This document shows, one piece after another, positions 43,908 to 52,140 of a stretch of 64,000 bases of DNA; the first letter of the stretch is position 1, and every line of letters starts with the position of its first letter. This DNA comes from CAYSLU01 sp964431965. Its GTDB lineage: Bacteria > Verrucomicrobiota > Kiritimatiellia > CAIKKV01 > CAYSLU01. The translations under genes and the position numbers were made by a program. The stretch covers positions 1-64,000 of the forward strand of contig CAYSLU010000015.1 of NCBI GenBank assembly GCA_964431965.1. The letters run 5' to 3'. The notes beneath the pieces were generated by a model. It ran no database searches and had not been told where the DNA came from. It saw only the letters and a list, made by a program, of their open reading frames with translations.

Positions 43908-44313
43908 CCGCGGTGCTCATCTGCGCGTCCGGCCCGGCCGACCGGACCTCGTAGCTGTCTTCCTTGACCGAGTAGCCGTAGGGAACGCCCCACGGGTCGT
44001 TGGGCACCTGGCCGTTCTTCGTGTCCTTGTCCTTCAGGTACGGGCCGCGCCAGTTCATCTCGCCGCCGCGCTGGATGAGGTTCTGAAGGGAGGCCGGGTA
44101 GACCCCGTTGTCGACTTCGTACATGTCGATGGCCAGCGCGATGGCGGAGATGCTGGCCCGCGCCGCGCTGATCTGGGCCTGCCCCACGCGCTTTCCGAGG
44201 CGCGGGGCGACGACGCCCACCAGGATGCCGATGATGACGACGACCAGGAGCACCTCGATCAGGGTGAAGCCGCCGTTCCGGACCGCCGTCCGCCTGCTCG
44301 CGCGCGTGTTCAT
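43891..44313 (-). CDS. gspG: Type II secretion major pseudopilin G
   Basis: The 140-aa product has G15/F16 processing (GGFTLIEVLLVVVIIGILVGVVAP, Glu20 at +5), the hydrophobic helix and the calcium-binding C-terminal loop (PNDPWGVPYGYSVK, AGPDAQMSTADD). It is the main pseudopilus subunit. Start ATG 44313 has GGAGG eight bases upstream; a longer frame upstream is rejected. A promoter just inside the gspF 3' end allows extra gspG expression. Confidence 0.95.
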   Translation of the reverse strand: MNTRASRRTAVRNGGFTLIEVLLVVVIIGILVGVVAPRLGKRVGQAQISAARASISAIALAIDMYEVDNGVYPASLQNLIQRGGEMNWRGPYLKDKDTKNGQVPNDPWGVPYGYSVKEDSYEVRSAGPDAQMSTADDVTN

Positions 44314-44370
44314 GTCTGTTCCTCCGGGGTGTTCCGGGCGGGCGCCGCACGCGTCCGCTCCAGCCGATCC

Positions 44371-44400
44371 ACTATACATTCAACCCGCTGGTCATTTCAA
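44371..44400 (-). promoter_or_regulatory. Internal promoter for gspG
   Basis: Minus-strand TTGAAA (44395-44400), an 18-bp spacer and TATAGT (44371-44376). It overlaps the gspF stop region and is 58 bases upstream of gspG, giving separate high expression of the major pseudopilin. Confidence 0.55.
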
Positions 44401-45628
44401 ACACAGCCAGCAGCATGCTGATGGCCACGAAGCCGACCATGACGGCCATCAGCACGATCAGGATCGGCTCGAGGGCGGTCGTGAAGATCTTGATGTTCCG
44501 CTCCAGCTCGGACTGGTAGCGGTCCGCGATGTGCACGAGCGCGGCGGAGATGTCGCCGGTCTGCTCGCCGACCGACAGCATGTCGGTCATGAGCGGCGGG
44601 AAGACGCCGCCCGCTGCGAGCGGGCCGGAGATGCTCGTGCCGTCGGTCACGCGGTTGCGGGCGTTGGCGATCTCGCGGGCGATGACGCCGTTGCCGATGG
44701 TGTGCTCGACGATGGTCAGCGCCTGGAGGACGGGGACGCCGTTCGCAAGCAGCGAGGCGAGGGTCCGGGCGAACTGGGTGTAGGCGCTGGCCGACACGAT
44801 GCCCCGGATGAGCGGAAGCCGGAGCTGCAGACGGTCCCAGCCGGCGCGCCCCTTCGGGGTCTTGAGGAACCGGCGGAGGGCCGCCACGAGGAATCCGATG
44901 CCCACGGCGAGCGCCCACCCGTAGTGGAGCAGGAAGGTGCTGGTCTGCATGAGCATGCGGGTGGGCAGCGGGAGCGTGGAGCCCAGGTCCTTGAAGATCA
45001 CCGCAAAGCGCGGCACGACGAACACCATCGAGAAGATGAGCGTGGCGCCGCCGAGCGACAGGACGATCAGGGGGTACACGAGCGCCATGATGACCTTTTC
45101 GCGGATATCCTGCAGGCGCTCGTAGTGCTTCACCAGCCGCTCGAGCACCTCGGAGAACGCGCCGCTCGCCTCGGCCGCGCGGACCATGCTGACGTAGAGC
45201 GCGGAGAACGTCTCGGGGAACAGCGCGAGCGCGTTGGACAGGCTCGTGCCCTGGATGATCTCGTCCCGCAGCCGGCCGATGATCGCGTCCGACGCCTTGC
45301 CCGTCTTGCGGCGGGCCAGCACGGTCAGCGCGTTGCCGAGCTTCATGCCGGAGGCGATCAGGTCGCGCATCTCGGTCGTGAAGATCAGCACGTCGCGCAT
45401 GGGCATGCGCTTGCGTCCGAACTGCGGCAGGAAGCGCCGGGCGCCGGTGGCGGGGGCGGAGCCGGCGGCGGCCGCGGCCGGGGCCCCGGCTCCGGCCTCG
45501 CGGACGGAGACGGGCACGAGCCCGAGCCGCTCGATCTGCATGAGCGCGCCGCGGCGGTCGTTGGAGTCGACCGTGCCCTCGGTCTTGTCGCCGGACCGGG
45601 TGCGCGCGATGTAGACGAAGAGCGGCAT
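44372..45628 (-). CDS. gspF: Type II secretion inner-membrane platform protein
   Basis: The 418-aa product has two GspF/PilC-type halves. The first cytoplasmic domain (about 80-190; FTTEMRDLIASGMKLGNALTVL) and helices near 175-205 and 225-245 are followed by a second repeat (about 275-380; FARTLASLLANGVPVLQALTIV) and a final helix near 385-405. It anchors the pseudopilus assembly machine. It lies six bp after gspE on the same strand. Confidence 0.93.
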   Translation of the reverse strand: MPLFVYIARTRSGDKTEGTVDSNDRRGALMQIERLGLVPVSVREAGAGAPAAAAAGSAPATGARRFLPQFGRKRMPMRDVLIFTTEMRDLIASGMKLGNALTVLARRKTGKASDAIIGRLRDEIIQGTSLSNALALFPETFSALYVSMVRAAEASGAFSEVLERLVKHYERLQDIREKVIMALVYPLIVLSLGGATLIFSMVFVVPRFAVIFKDLGSTLPLPTRMLMQTSTFLLHYGWALAVGIGFLVAALRRFLKTPKGRAGWDRLQLRLPLIRGIVSASAYTQFARTLASLLANGVPVLQALTIVEHTIGNGVIAREIANARNRVTDGTSISGPLAAGGVFPPLMTDMLSVGEQTGDISAALVHIADRYQSELERNIKIFTTALEPILIVLMAVMVGFVAISMLLAVFEMTSGLNV

Positions 45629-45634
45629 GGGCGC

Positions 45635-47332
45635 CTATTCGTTCTCCTCGGTCACGCGGAGCACTTCGCGGACGGTCGTGATGCCGTCGAGCACCTTGAG
45701 CCAGCCGTCGTCGCGGAGGGTGCGCATGCCCTCCGCGATGGCGTGCTGCTTGAGCACGGACGTCGCCGATCGGGCGGTGATGAGGGGCTCCATGGCATCG
45801 GTGACCTGAAGGACTTCATAGATCCCGAGCCGGCCGCGGAAGCCGGTGTTGCGGCACTTCTCGCAGCCGGCTTCCTCGTAGACGACGTCGCTCGTGCGGT
45901 CGCGCGGGAAGCCGATCTCCTCCGCGAGCGTGGCGTCGAGCTGGGTAGGGCGGCGGCAGTTGGTGCACAGCTTGCGGACGAGGCGCTGGGCGACCACGCC
46001 TTCGAGCGAGGAGGACACGAGGAAGGGCTCCATCCCCATGTCGATCAGGCGGGTCACGGCGCCGGCGGCGTCGTTCGTGTGCAGTGTGCTGAGCACCAGG
46101 TGGCCGGTGAGCGAGGCGCGGATGGCGATCTCAGCCGTCTCGAGGTCGCGGATTTCACCCACCATGATCACGTTGGGGTCCTGCCGCAGGATGTGGCGGA
46201 GCGCCGTGGCGAAGGTCAGGCCGATCTCGGGACGGACGCTGATCTGGTTGATGCCGACCATCTCGTACTCGATCGGCTCCTCGACCGTGATGATGCGCTT
46301 GTCGACCGAGTTGATCTCGCTCAGGTAGGCATAGAGCGAGGTGGACTTGCCGGAGCCGGTGGGGCCGGTGACGAGGATGATGCCGTTCGGCTTCCGGATC
46401 AGGGCCTGCATGATCTCCTGGTCGCGCGGGTAGAGCCCGAGGTCCTTGAATCCGATCGTCTCCTTGCCGCGCATCAGGAGGCGGAGGCTCACGCTCTCGC
46501 CGTAGACCGTGGGCATGGTGGACACGCGGATGTCGATGTCCTCGCTCTGGATGCGGAGCCCGATGCGGCCGTCCTGGGGCAGGCGCTTCTCGGCGATGTC
46601 CACGTTGGCCATGACCTTGATGCGCGAGATGATCGCGGCCTGGAACCGGTTGAGCTGCTGGGGCAGGGGCGTGGCGTGCAGCACGCCATCGACCCGGTAG
46701 CGGATGCGCAGCTCGTTCTCCATGGGCTCGAGATGAATGTCGGTCGCGCGCTCCTGGTAGGCTTCCCAGATGATCTGGTTGACGAACTTGACGACCGAGG
46801 CCTCCTGGTCCATCTCGTTCAGCTCGAGCTTGAACAGGGACTCGTCGGGCGCGACCTCGATGCGGTCGTCCTGCATCATCTTCGCCACCGTGTCGGCGCC
46901 GACGCCGTAGAACTTCTTGATCGCGCGGGCGATGTCGACCGAGGAGCTCAGCACCAGCCGGACGCGGCCGCCGACGGCCAGGCGGAGCGCGTCCACCAGC
47001 CCGGCGTCGAAGGGGTCGTGGGTGGCCACAAGCAGGCAGCCGTTCTCGATGGCGACCGGGATCACGTTGTACTGGAAGACGGCCTTGGTGGGGAGCCGCT
47101 CGAGCACCGCCTGCTCGATGGCGGCGCTGTTCAGCCGCATGAAGCGAAGTCCGAGGATGCCGCCGAGGGTCTCGAGGAAGTCCTCCTCCCGGGCCAGGCC
47201 CTCCCGGACGACGGCCTCGGTGATGCTGGCGCCGGAGCGCTGGGTTTCCGCGAGGAGCGCCTCGACCTGGGCCTCGGACAGGAAGCCCGTTCGGACGAGG
47301 ATCTCGGATAGGCTGGTAGCAGGTGCGGCCAT
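45635..47332 (-). CDS. gspE: Type II secretion ATPase
   Basis: The 565-aa ATPase powers pseudopilus assembly. An N-terminal GspE_N domain (about 1-150) precedes the RecA-like core: Walker A GPTGSGKST (323-331), Asp box and Walker B DPNVIMVGEIRD (about 386-397), and the His box HLVLSTLHTND. The zinc-binding loop has CTNC and CEKC (about 463 and 495). The complete set of ATPase motifs indicates a functional motor. It starts the operon behind a good promoter. Confidence 0.96.
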   Translation of the reverse strand: MAAPATSLSEILVRTGFLSEAQVEALLAETQRSGASITEAVVREGLAREEDFLETLGGILGLRFMRLNSAAIEQAVLERLPTKAVFQYNVIPVAIENGCLLVATHDPFDAGLVDALRLAVGGRVRLVLSSSVDIARAIKKFYGVGADTVAKMMQDDRIEVAPDESLFKLELNEMDQEASVVKFVNQIIWEAYQERATDIHLEPMENELRIRYRVDGVLHATPLPQQLNRFQAAIISRIKVMANVDIAEKRLPQDGRIGLRIQSEDIDIRVSTMPTVYGESVSLRLLMRGKETIGFKDLGLYPRDQEIMQALIRKPNGIILVTGPTGSGKSTSLYAYLSEINSVDKRIITVEEPIEYEMVGINQISVRPEIGLTFATALRHILRQDPNVIMVGEIRDLETAEIAIRASLTGHLVLSTLHTNDAAGAVTRLIDMGMEPFLVSSSLEGVVAQRLVRKLCTNCRRPTQLDATLAEEIGFPRDRTSDVVYEEAGCEKCRNTGFRGRLGIYEVLQVTDAMEPLITARSATSVLKQHAIAEGMRTLRDDGWLKVLDGITTVREVLRVTEENE

Positions 47333-47384
47333 GTGATTTCCCGGCCGCGCGAGCCAGCTCCCGAAGCCCGCGAGACCAGTAGAT

Positions 47385-47414
47385 ACTGTAGGGGAGCAGG
47401 GGGGCCGAAGTCAA
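47385..47414 (-). promoter_or_regulatory. Promoter of the gsp operon
   Basis: Minus-strand TTGACT (47409-47414), an 18-bp spacer and TACAGT (47385-47390). The leader to gspE is about 45 bases. Confidence 0.55.
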
Positions 47415-47591
47415 CGCGCGCGGGCTTTACAGAGATTCCGATCACGCTGGCGCAAGACGGCTTCCATCGCCTCTTTCGGGCGCTCCGGTTTGGTCCGTCC
47501 AGCAGTCCGGAAGTGCGTTTCTGACTGAAGCCAGTCGTCCATGCTGGGCGATCTGCCCCGCCCGCCCATCAGTGGCTGCGTGGCGTCCGCC

Positions 47592-49190
47592 TCAGCACCC
47601 CCGCGAGCGGAGCCACGACGGGAGGTTCCGGCGGATGTTGTCCATGTGGACGACTTCGTTTGACTCGTAGAAGGCGATGCCGAGGGCGCCTTCGTCCAAC
47701 CAGCGGTCCATGATGCCGGCGAGGACGGGCCAGGGCGTTGAGCGGGGCGTGCCCGGGTTGGGGAGCGTGCCCATGCAGGCCACGCCGGCCGTCTTCGCCT
47801 CGGTCAGCACCGGCTGCAGCGATACCTGCGTGTAGTCGGTTCCCGGCCGGTTCTCCTCGAGCATGAGCACGTCGACGAGTCTCTCGTCAAACCATGTGCG
47901 GAGATCGGCGCCCTCGTGCATCGCGCGCTCGAACGTCGGACCGCACCGGACCACGGTCGGACAGGTTCGCCCCAGCCGCTCCTTGGTCCGCTTCAGGTCG
48001 CGCATGAACGTCGTGAAGTAGCGGGCTCGGAATGCGTGCCAGCGGGGATCCATCACGTCCGCGTCGATCGGCTCCAGGCTGCGGATGTCGATGCCGTACT
48101 TCTTCCGGAAGCCCGCGACCGCCGCGTCCGGGTACGACACCATCGGGGCGTGGCGGTGCAGGTCGAGGAACAGCGAGTCGATGCCCGGGTAGTTCTCCAG
48201 GATCTCGCGGCAGATCCCGAGCCGGTAGCGCCGGACCGCGGGGTGTGAATAGTCCAGCCCGCTGGACCGCCCGCCGCTCTTGTACTGCGTCCAGCACTCG
48301 GGGTTCTTCATGAAGAACTCGGGGCACCAGAAGCGCTCGAGCATCTCCCACGTGCCGGCGTGGTGCAGCGCCCAGTCGGCATGCCATTCGTTGTTCATGC
48401 GCAGGCACGGGGCATACAGGATGCCTTCGGCGTGCGCCAGCCGGAGCCCCTCGGCCATGCAGTCGTAGCGGTGAATCAGCTCCCGGAACAGGACCTCGAA
48501 GCTCCGGACGTTCGGAACCTGGGACAGCAGGCGGACGTGATCGGGGTCGTCGATGTTGAGGCGCGGGAAGATGGAACCCGCCTGAGTCGGGTACTCGCAG
48601 CAGCCGCAGTACATGTGCCACGAGATGGCGTTGAAGCCGAGCTCGCGGTGATAGCGGACATTCGCGGCGATGGATTGGATGTCGCTGGAGCCGATCGTCA
48701 CGGCCAGGTCGTTCTGGTCTGCGATGCCCCAGATGAGCGGGCGGCCGTCGCGCGCGCCGCGGGCGAAGGGGCTCGTGTCGGGCGGCGCCGGCTCGAACAG
48801 CAGATGGGTGATAGCGAGGGGGCCGAGGTTGGCCTTTTCAACGGTGATGGGCCGGCCGGAGAGCGCCAGCGTGCCGACGTGGAACGTGCCGGGCCTGGCG
48901 CCCGCGGGGGCGATGATCCGGTCGCCGGCCGGGCCGAAACGCACGGCGGCCGAGCCCGGCAAGCGACCCGATGTGGTGCCGGGCGCGCACAGGCCGAGCG
49001 TGACGGTATAGCGGCCCTTGAGGGGGCACTGCAGCTCGAGAGCGGGGGGCTCCTGGCCCCGGTCGCTGACGAGCGCGGCCTGACCGTCAACGGTGTCCGG
49101 CCGCCAGGTGCGGCTTCCTTCGAGCGCCCGCCGGTCCTTCACCTGCGCCAGTATCCGACTCGAGTCCCATCTGACGATTCGACCGGCCAT
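47592..49190 (-). CDS. GHL10-like / glycoside hydrolase-like protein
   Basis: The 532-aa product has a beta-sandwich N-terminus (about 25-150) and a TIM-barrel C-terminal half with FNAISWHMYCGCCEYPTQ, ILYAPCLRMNNEWHADW, SGLDYSHPAVRRYRLGIC, IDSLFLDLHRH and a final ALGIAFYESNEV. This is the arrangement of glycosyl-hydrolase-like families such as GHL10. Candidate acids include the Asp in LFLDLHRH. There is no signal peptide. ATG 49190 has GGGAGG seven bases upstream. A 17-bp motif shared with 22542 lies 58 bases upstream. Substrate is unknown. Confidence 0.65.
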   Translation of the reverse strand: MAGRIVRWDSSRILAQVKDRRALEGSRTWRPDTVDGQAALVSDRGQEPPALELQCPLKGRYTVTLGLCAPGTTSGRLPGSAAVRFGPAGDRIIAPAGARPGTFHVGTLALSGRPITVEKANLGPLAITHLLFEPAPPDTSPFARGARDGRPLIWGIADQNDLAVTIGSSDIQSIAANVRYHRELGFNAISWHMYCGCCEYPTQAGSIFPRLNIDDPDHVRLLSQVPNVRSFEVLFRELIHRYDCMAEGLRLAHAEGILYAPCLRMNNEWHADWALHHAGTWEMLERFWCPEFFMKNPECWTQYKSGGRSSGLDYSHPAVRRYRLGICREILENYPGIDSLFLDLHRHAPMVSYPDAAVAGFRKKYGIDIRSLEPIDADVMDPRWHAFRARYFTTFMRDLKRTKERLGRTCPTVVRCGPTFERAMHEGADLRTWFDERLVDVLMLEENRPGTDYTQVSLQPVLTEAKTAGVACMGTLPNPGTPRSTPWPVLAGIMDRWLDEGALGIAFYESNEVVHMDNIRRNLPSWLRSRGC

Positions 49191-49247
49191 CTGGCACCTC
49201 CCGTTGTATACGCCTTTGCAGCGTGCACTGCAGCGCCACGCGCATGG

Positions 49248-49264
49248 TGGCACAATCCGTCCGG
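49248..49264. repeat. 17-bp upstream motif, copy 2
   Basis: TGGCACAATCCGTCCGG, identical to 22542-22558. Here it is 58 bases upstream of the minus-strand GH-like gene. A shared operator or a promoter element (extended -10 TGGCACAAT on the plus strand) is possible. Confidence 0.55.
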
Positions 49265-49644
49265 CAACGGCCAGACTCTATCACTCGGGCGGTACGGCCG
49301 CACGACCCGTTCGGCGGCATGCGGCGGAGCGGTGGAGCAGGCGTGCGAGCTGGGCCTCGGGTACAGAGGTCCGTGGCGGCTGGGCTTGACCCCCATGCGC
49401 TCTGTTGGCAATGTCACCCCAGGATCCGACGCGGGCGTTCGGAGGATGGGTGAAGCAGGCTGGAGCTCTTGCCTGAGCGATACAGTTGCCAGGCGTGCCC
49501 AGGGCTCGCGTCGTGTTGTCGCCCGCGCCCGGAGGTCGCGGGCCAACTCGGAGAGAACCGTCAACTGAATCGTTTCGGCTTAGGGGCGGCAATGGCGGAT
49601 TGGGGGCTGTGGCGTCGATCGAGTCGAAGGGAGGCATCGTGAAC
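49265..49644. other. Intergenic stretch upstream of the coiled-coil gene
   Basis: No convincing gene lies here. Open frames in it are antisense extensions of the GH-like gene region or lack starts. Apart from the 17-bp motif just before it and a GGGAGG ribosome site (49629-49634), I see no clear -35/-10 pair. Confidence 0.45.
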
Positions 49645-51198
49645 ATGCGAGCAGCTTCGGGGTTGGGGGGCGGGATCCGTCGCGGAGCGGCGGGCGTCAT
49701 CGCGGCGGTGTTGCTGGGAGCGGGCGCGGCGTCGGCGGCAGACGCCGATGCCGCCATTCGCGACGCGGAGCAGGCGTACCGGGCGGCGGAGCGCTCCCTC
49801 TTTGCGGGTGAGCACCAGGCCGCGGCGCAGAAGCTGCAGGACGCGGCTGCGCTTGCGCGTCAGGCCCGCGATGCGGGCGGGTCGGCCGGGCGTCTGAACG
49901 CGCTCGACACGAAGATCCGGCAGCTGGGCGAGAAGGTAGCCAAGCGGACGGGCGGGCCTGCGCCGGCAGCGGCGACCGCGGCCGGTGCGACCCCCGCGAC
50001 GGCGTCGGCTGCGCTGCCGTCCGGGGTGTCCTTCCGGCTGAGGGAGGCGGATCAGCTCCTCCAGCGCGGCGAGCGGGCCCTGGGCGATTCATCGGCGCAC
50101 CTCGCGCGCGACTGGCGCGTGGCCACGGCCCGCGCCGCGGCCGGCGAAGGGAGGGACAAGCTCCGCGAAATCGAGACGCGGTTCCCGGGGCAGTATCGGG
50201 CCGATCACGCCGACATCGCGGCCGTCGCCGCGCGCGCGGCCGACCTCGAGCGGCGGGCGGGCGAGCTTGAAGCGGCGGGGCGCCAGGCGGACTCGAACGC
50301 GATGGCTCTGCGCGCCGCGGCCGATGCCGCATCGGGCCCCTGGGCGGCGCGGCTGGCGCCATACGCCATCGGGCTCGGGCAGCCGGAGCACGATCCGAGG
50401 CAGTGGTTCGTCGCGTCTGCGACGATGGACGCGGCCGAGATGCAGAGGCGGCTGCGCGTGTACGGCGAGGTGAAGCAGGCGCTGGGCGATCTGCATGCGG
50501 CGAACCTCCCGGCGCGCAGCGGCGCGCTTGACGCCCTGGCGACAGACCTTGCGGCGCGCGTCACGGAGTTCGAGTCTTCGATGAAGTCCTATGCCGTGCA
50601 ACTGCTCCAGGACGCGAACCAGCAGATCGACCATGCCGATCAGTTCGTGAAGGAGCAGGCGCGCAAGGCGTCCGCCCGCGAGACCGTCCTGCTCCTGCAG
50701 AAAGACCAGCTGTCCCGGATTCGCGAGCGGCTGGACGCGGCGGCCGGGCTGACGGCGGCAGGGGACCCCGGGCTGGCGGCGGCGCGGGCGCGCCTGGCGG
50801 CGATCGAGAAGGCCGACGGGGAGCTGCGGCGTCAGCGCGTGGCGGAGACGCGGATGCGCCCCGACGCCTTTGGGGGCCGGGACGCCGCCGCGGTCCGGAA
50901 GCAGGCCGAAGCGGTGGTGCGGGCGGCGTTTCCGGACGCGAAGGTCCTGCGTACGACGGTTCCGGGCGCCGACTGGAAGGAGGAGTCCGTCATCGAATAC
51001 ACCGACACCACACAGTCCGCGCTCCGCCACCGGATCACGCGGAGCGTGACGGCCCAGGTGGCCGCCACGGTTGGAGGCGAGACGCGCTTGCTCACGCTGG
51101 ACGTCTCGCAGGACCGGCAGTCGGCCGGCGGCTGGGGCGCGCTGAAGGGGCACGTCATGTTCAACGACGCCATGCTGGCGGAGAACGTGGGGCGGTAG
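49645..51198 (+). CDS. Secreted coiled-coil protein of unknown function
   Basis: The 517-aa product has a signal peptide (IRRGAAGVIAAVLLGAGAASA). The rest is Ala/Arg/Glu-rich helical sequence with heptad-like patterns (about 30-110, 130-265 and 340-440), separated by a Thr/Ala/Pro linker near 105-130. The last ~90 residues form a compact C-terminal domain (AVVRAAFPDAKVLRTTVPG, SVIEYTDTTQSALRHRITRSV, a TLDVSQDR strand). It is likely periplasmic and may bind cell-envelope components. ATG 49645 is ten bases after GGGAGG; a GTG at 49639 is the alternative. No homologue is recognised. Confidence 0.6.
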   Translation: MRAASGLGGGIRRGAAGVIAAVLLGAGAASAADADAAIRDAEQAYRAAERSLFAGEHQAAAQKLQDAAALARQARDAGGSAGRLNALDTKIRQLGEKVAKRTGGPAPAAATAAGATPATASAALPSGVSFRLREADQLLQRGERALGDSSAHLARDWRVATARAAAGEGRDKLREIETRFPGQYRADHADIAAVAARAADLERRAGELEAAGRQADSNAMALRAAADAASGPWAARLAPYAIGLGQPEHDPRQWFVASATMDAAEMQRRLRVYGEVKQALGDLHAANLPARSGALDALATDLAARVTEFESSMKSYAVQLLQDANQQIDHADQFVKEQARKASARETVLLLQKDQLSRIRERLDAAAGLTAAGDPGLAAARARLAAIEKADGELRRQRVAETRMRPDAFGGRDAAAVRKQAEAVVRAAFPDAKVLRTTVPGADWKEESVIEYTDTTQSALRHRITRSVTAQVAATVGGETRLLTLDVSQDRQSAGGWGALKGHVMFNDAMLAENVGR

Positions 51199-51210
51199 CC
51201 GGCGACGCGC

Positions 51211-52092
51211 CTAGAGTGCGCCGGTCGTCCGGTGGAGCGCGATCAGCGCGAGGGCGACCAGGACGGACAGGTTGAGGGCGGCGAACAGCAGGGAGAAGCG
51301 GGGGGGGCGGCCGCGGAGGAAGAGCTGCTGGCCGAAGAGGGCCAGCAGGGCGGCTCCATCGGCGAGGATCAGCGCGGCCAGCGGCGCGGAGTGCATGCCC
51401 ATGGCCATGGGGAGCGCCAGGATGCTCGCCCCCAGAGCCGTGACCCAGATGAACAGGATGCGCGCCAACTGGGCTGGCGAGAAGTGCTGCAGCATGGACG
51501 GGATGCCCGTGGCGCGGTAGTCGGCGGGATGGGCTAGAACCACGAGCCAGAAGTGGGGGGGCTGCCAGAGGCCGAAGACTGCCATGAGGCCCCAGGCGGG
51601 CACCGACCAGGCGGTGCCGCCGGCGGCCTGCCAGCCGATGAGCGGGGGCAGCGCGCCGCACGCGATCCCGGGCACCAGGGCGAGGGCCGTCCGCGTCTTC
51701 AGGGGGGTATAGAGGCCGTTGTAGCAGAACGCAGCGGCTGCCGCCCCGACCGCGGCGGAGCGGGGGAAGGGGCCGAGCGCGAGCGCGCCGAGGCCCAACG
51801 CCATCAGCAGGGCCGACAGCGTGAGCGCGGCCGCTAGGGATATGCGGCCGGCCGGGAGCGGGCGGCCGCGGGTTCGCTCAAGGCGCCGGTCCAGGCTGCG
51901 GTCCTGGCAGTTGTTCAGGGCGCCGCAGCCCGCCGAGAGGGCGAGCACGCCCAGGAAGACGATGCCGGACCCGGCCGTGAGGTCGCCGCGCTGAAGAAGG
52001 TAGCCGGCGAGGGCAGACGCGGCGATCGCTGCGCTGAGCCTCGGCTTGAGCAGGCTGACGAGATCCGCGTACTGTGGCGAGATGGATCGCAT
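51211..52092 (-). CDS. ctaB: Protohaem IX farnesyltransferase (haem O synthase)
   Basis: The 293-aa UbiA-family enzyme attaches farnesyl diphosphate to haem B, giving haem O for oxidase assembly. Motif one is NNCQDRSLDRRLERTRGRPLP (60-80, with Asp64 and Asp68) and motif two YTPLKTRT. Eight to nine membrane helices fit the family. It closes the cox operon, 48 bp after coxB, so synthesis of the haem precursor is co-expressed with the enzyme that uses it. No haem A synthase (CtaA) is present in the window. Confidence 0.9.
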   Translation of the reverse strand: MRSISPQYADLVSLLKPRLSAAIAASALAGYLLQRGDLTAGSGIVFLGVLALSAGCGALNNCQDRSLDRRLERTRGRPLPAGRISLAAALTLSALLMALGLGALALGPFPRSAAVGAAAAAFCYNGLYTPLKTRTALALVPGIACGALPPLIGWQAAGGTAWSVPAWGLMAVFGLWQPPHFWLVVLAHPADYRATGIPSMLQHFSPAQLARILFIWVTALGASILALPMAMGMHSAPLAALILADGAALLALFGQQLFLRGRPPRFSLLFAALNLSVLVALALIALHRTTGAL

Positions 52093-52140
52093 CCGGAGTG
52101 GTTGCCGGGGTGGAGGGCGGGCCGAGGCGCCCGATCGTCC

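Noticed and set aside
44108..47311. Plus-strand open frame opposite gspE-gspF
   Set aside because: It mirrors the two conserved gsp genes and has an Asp/Gly/Val/His-rich composition typical of an antisense shadow.
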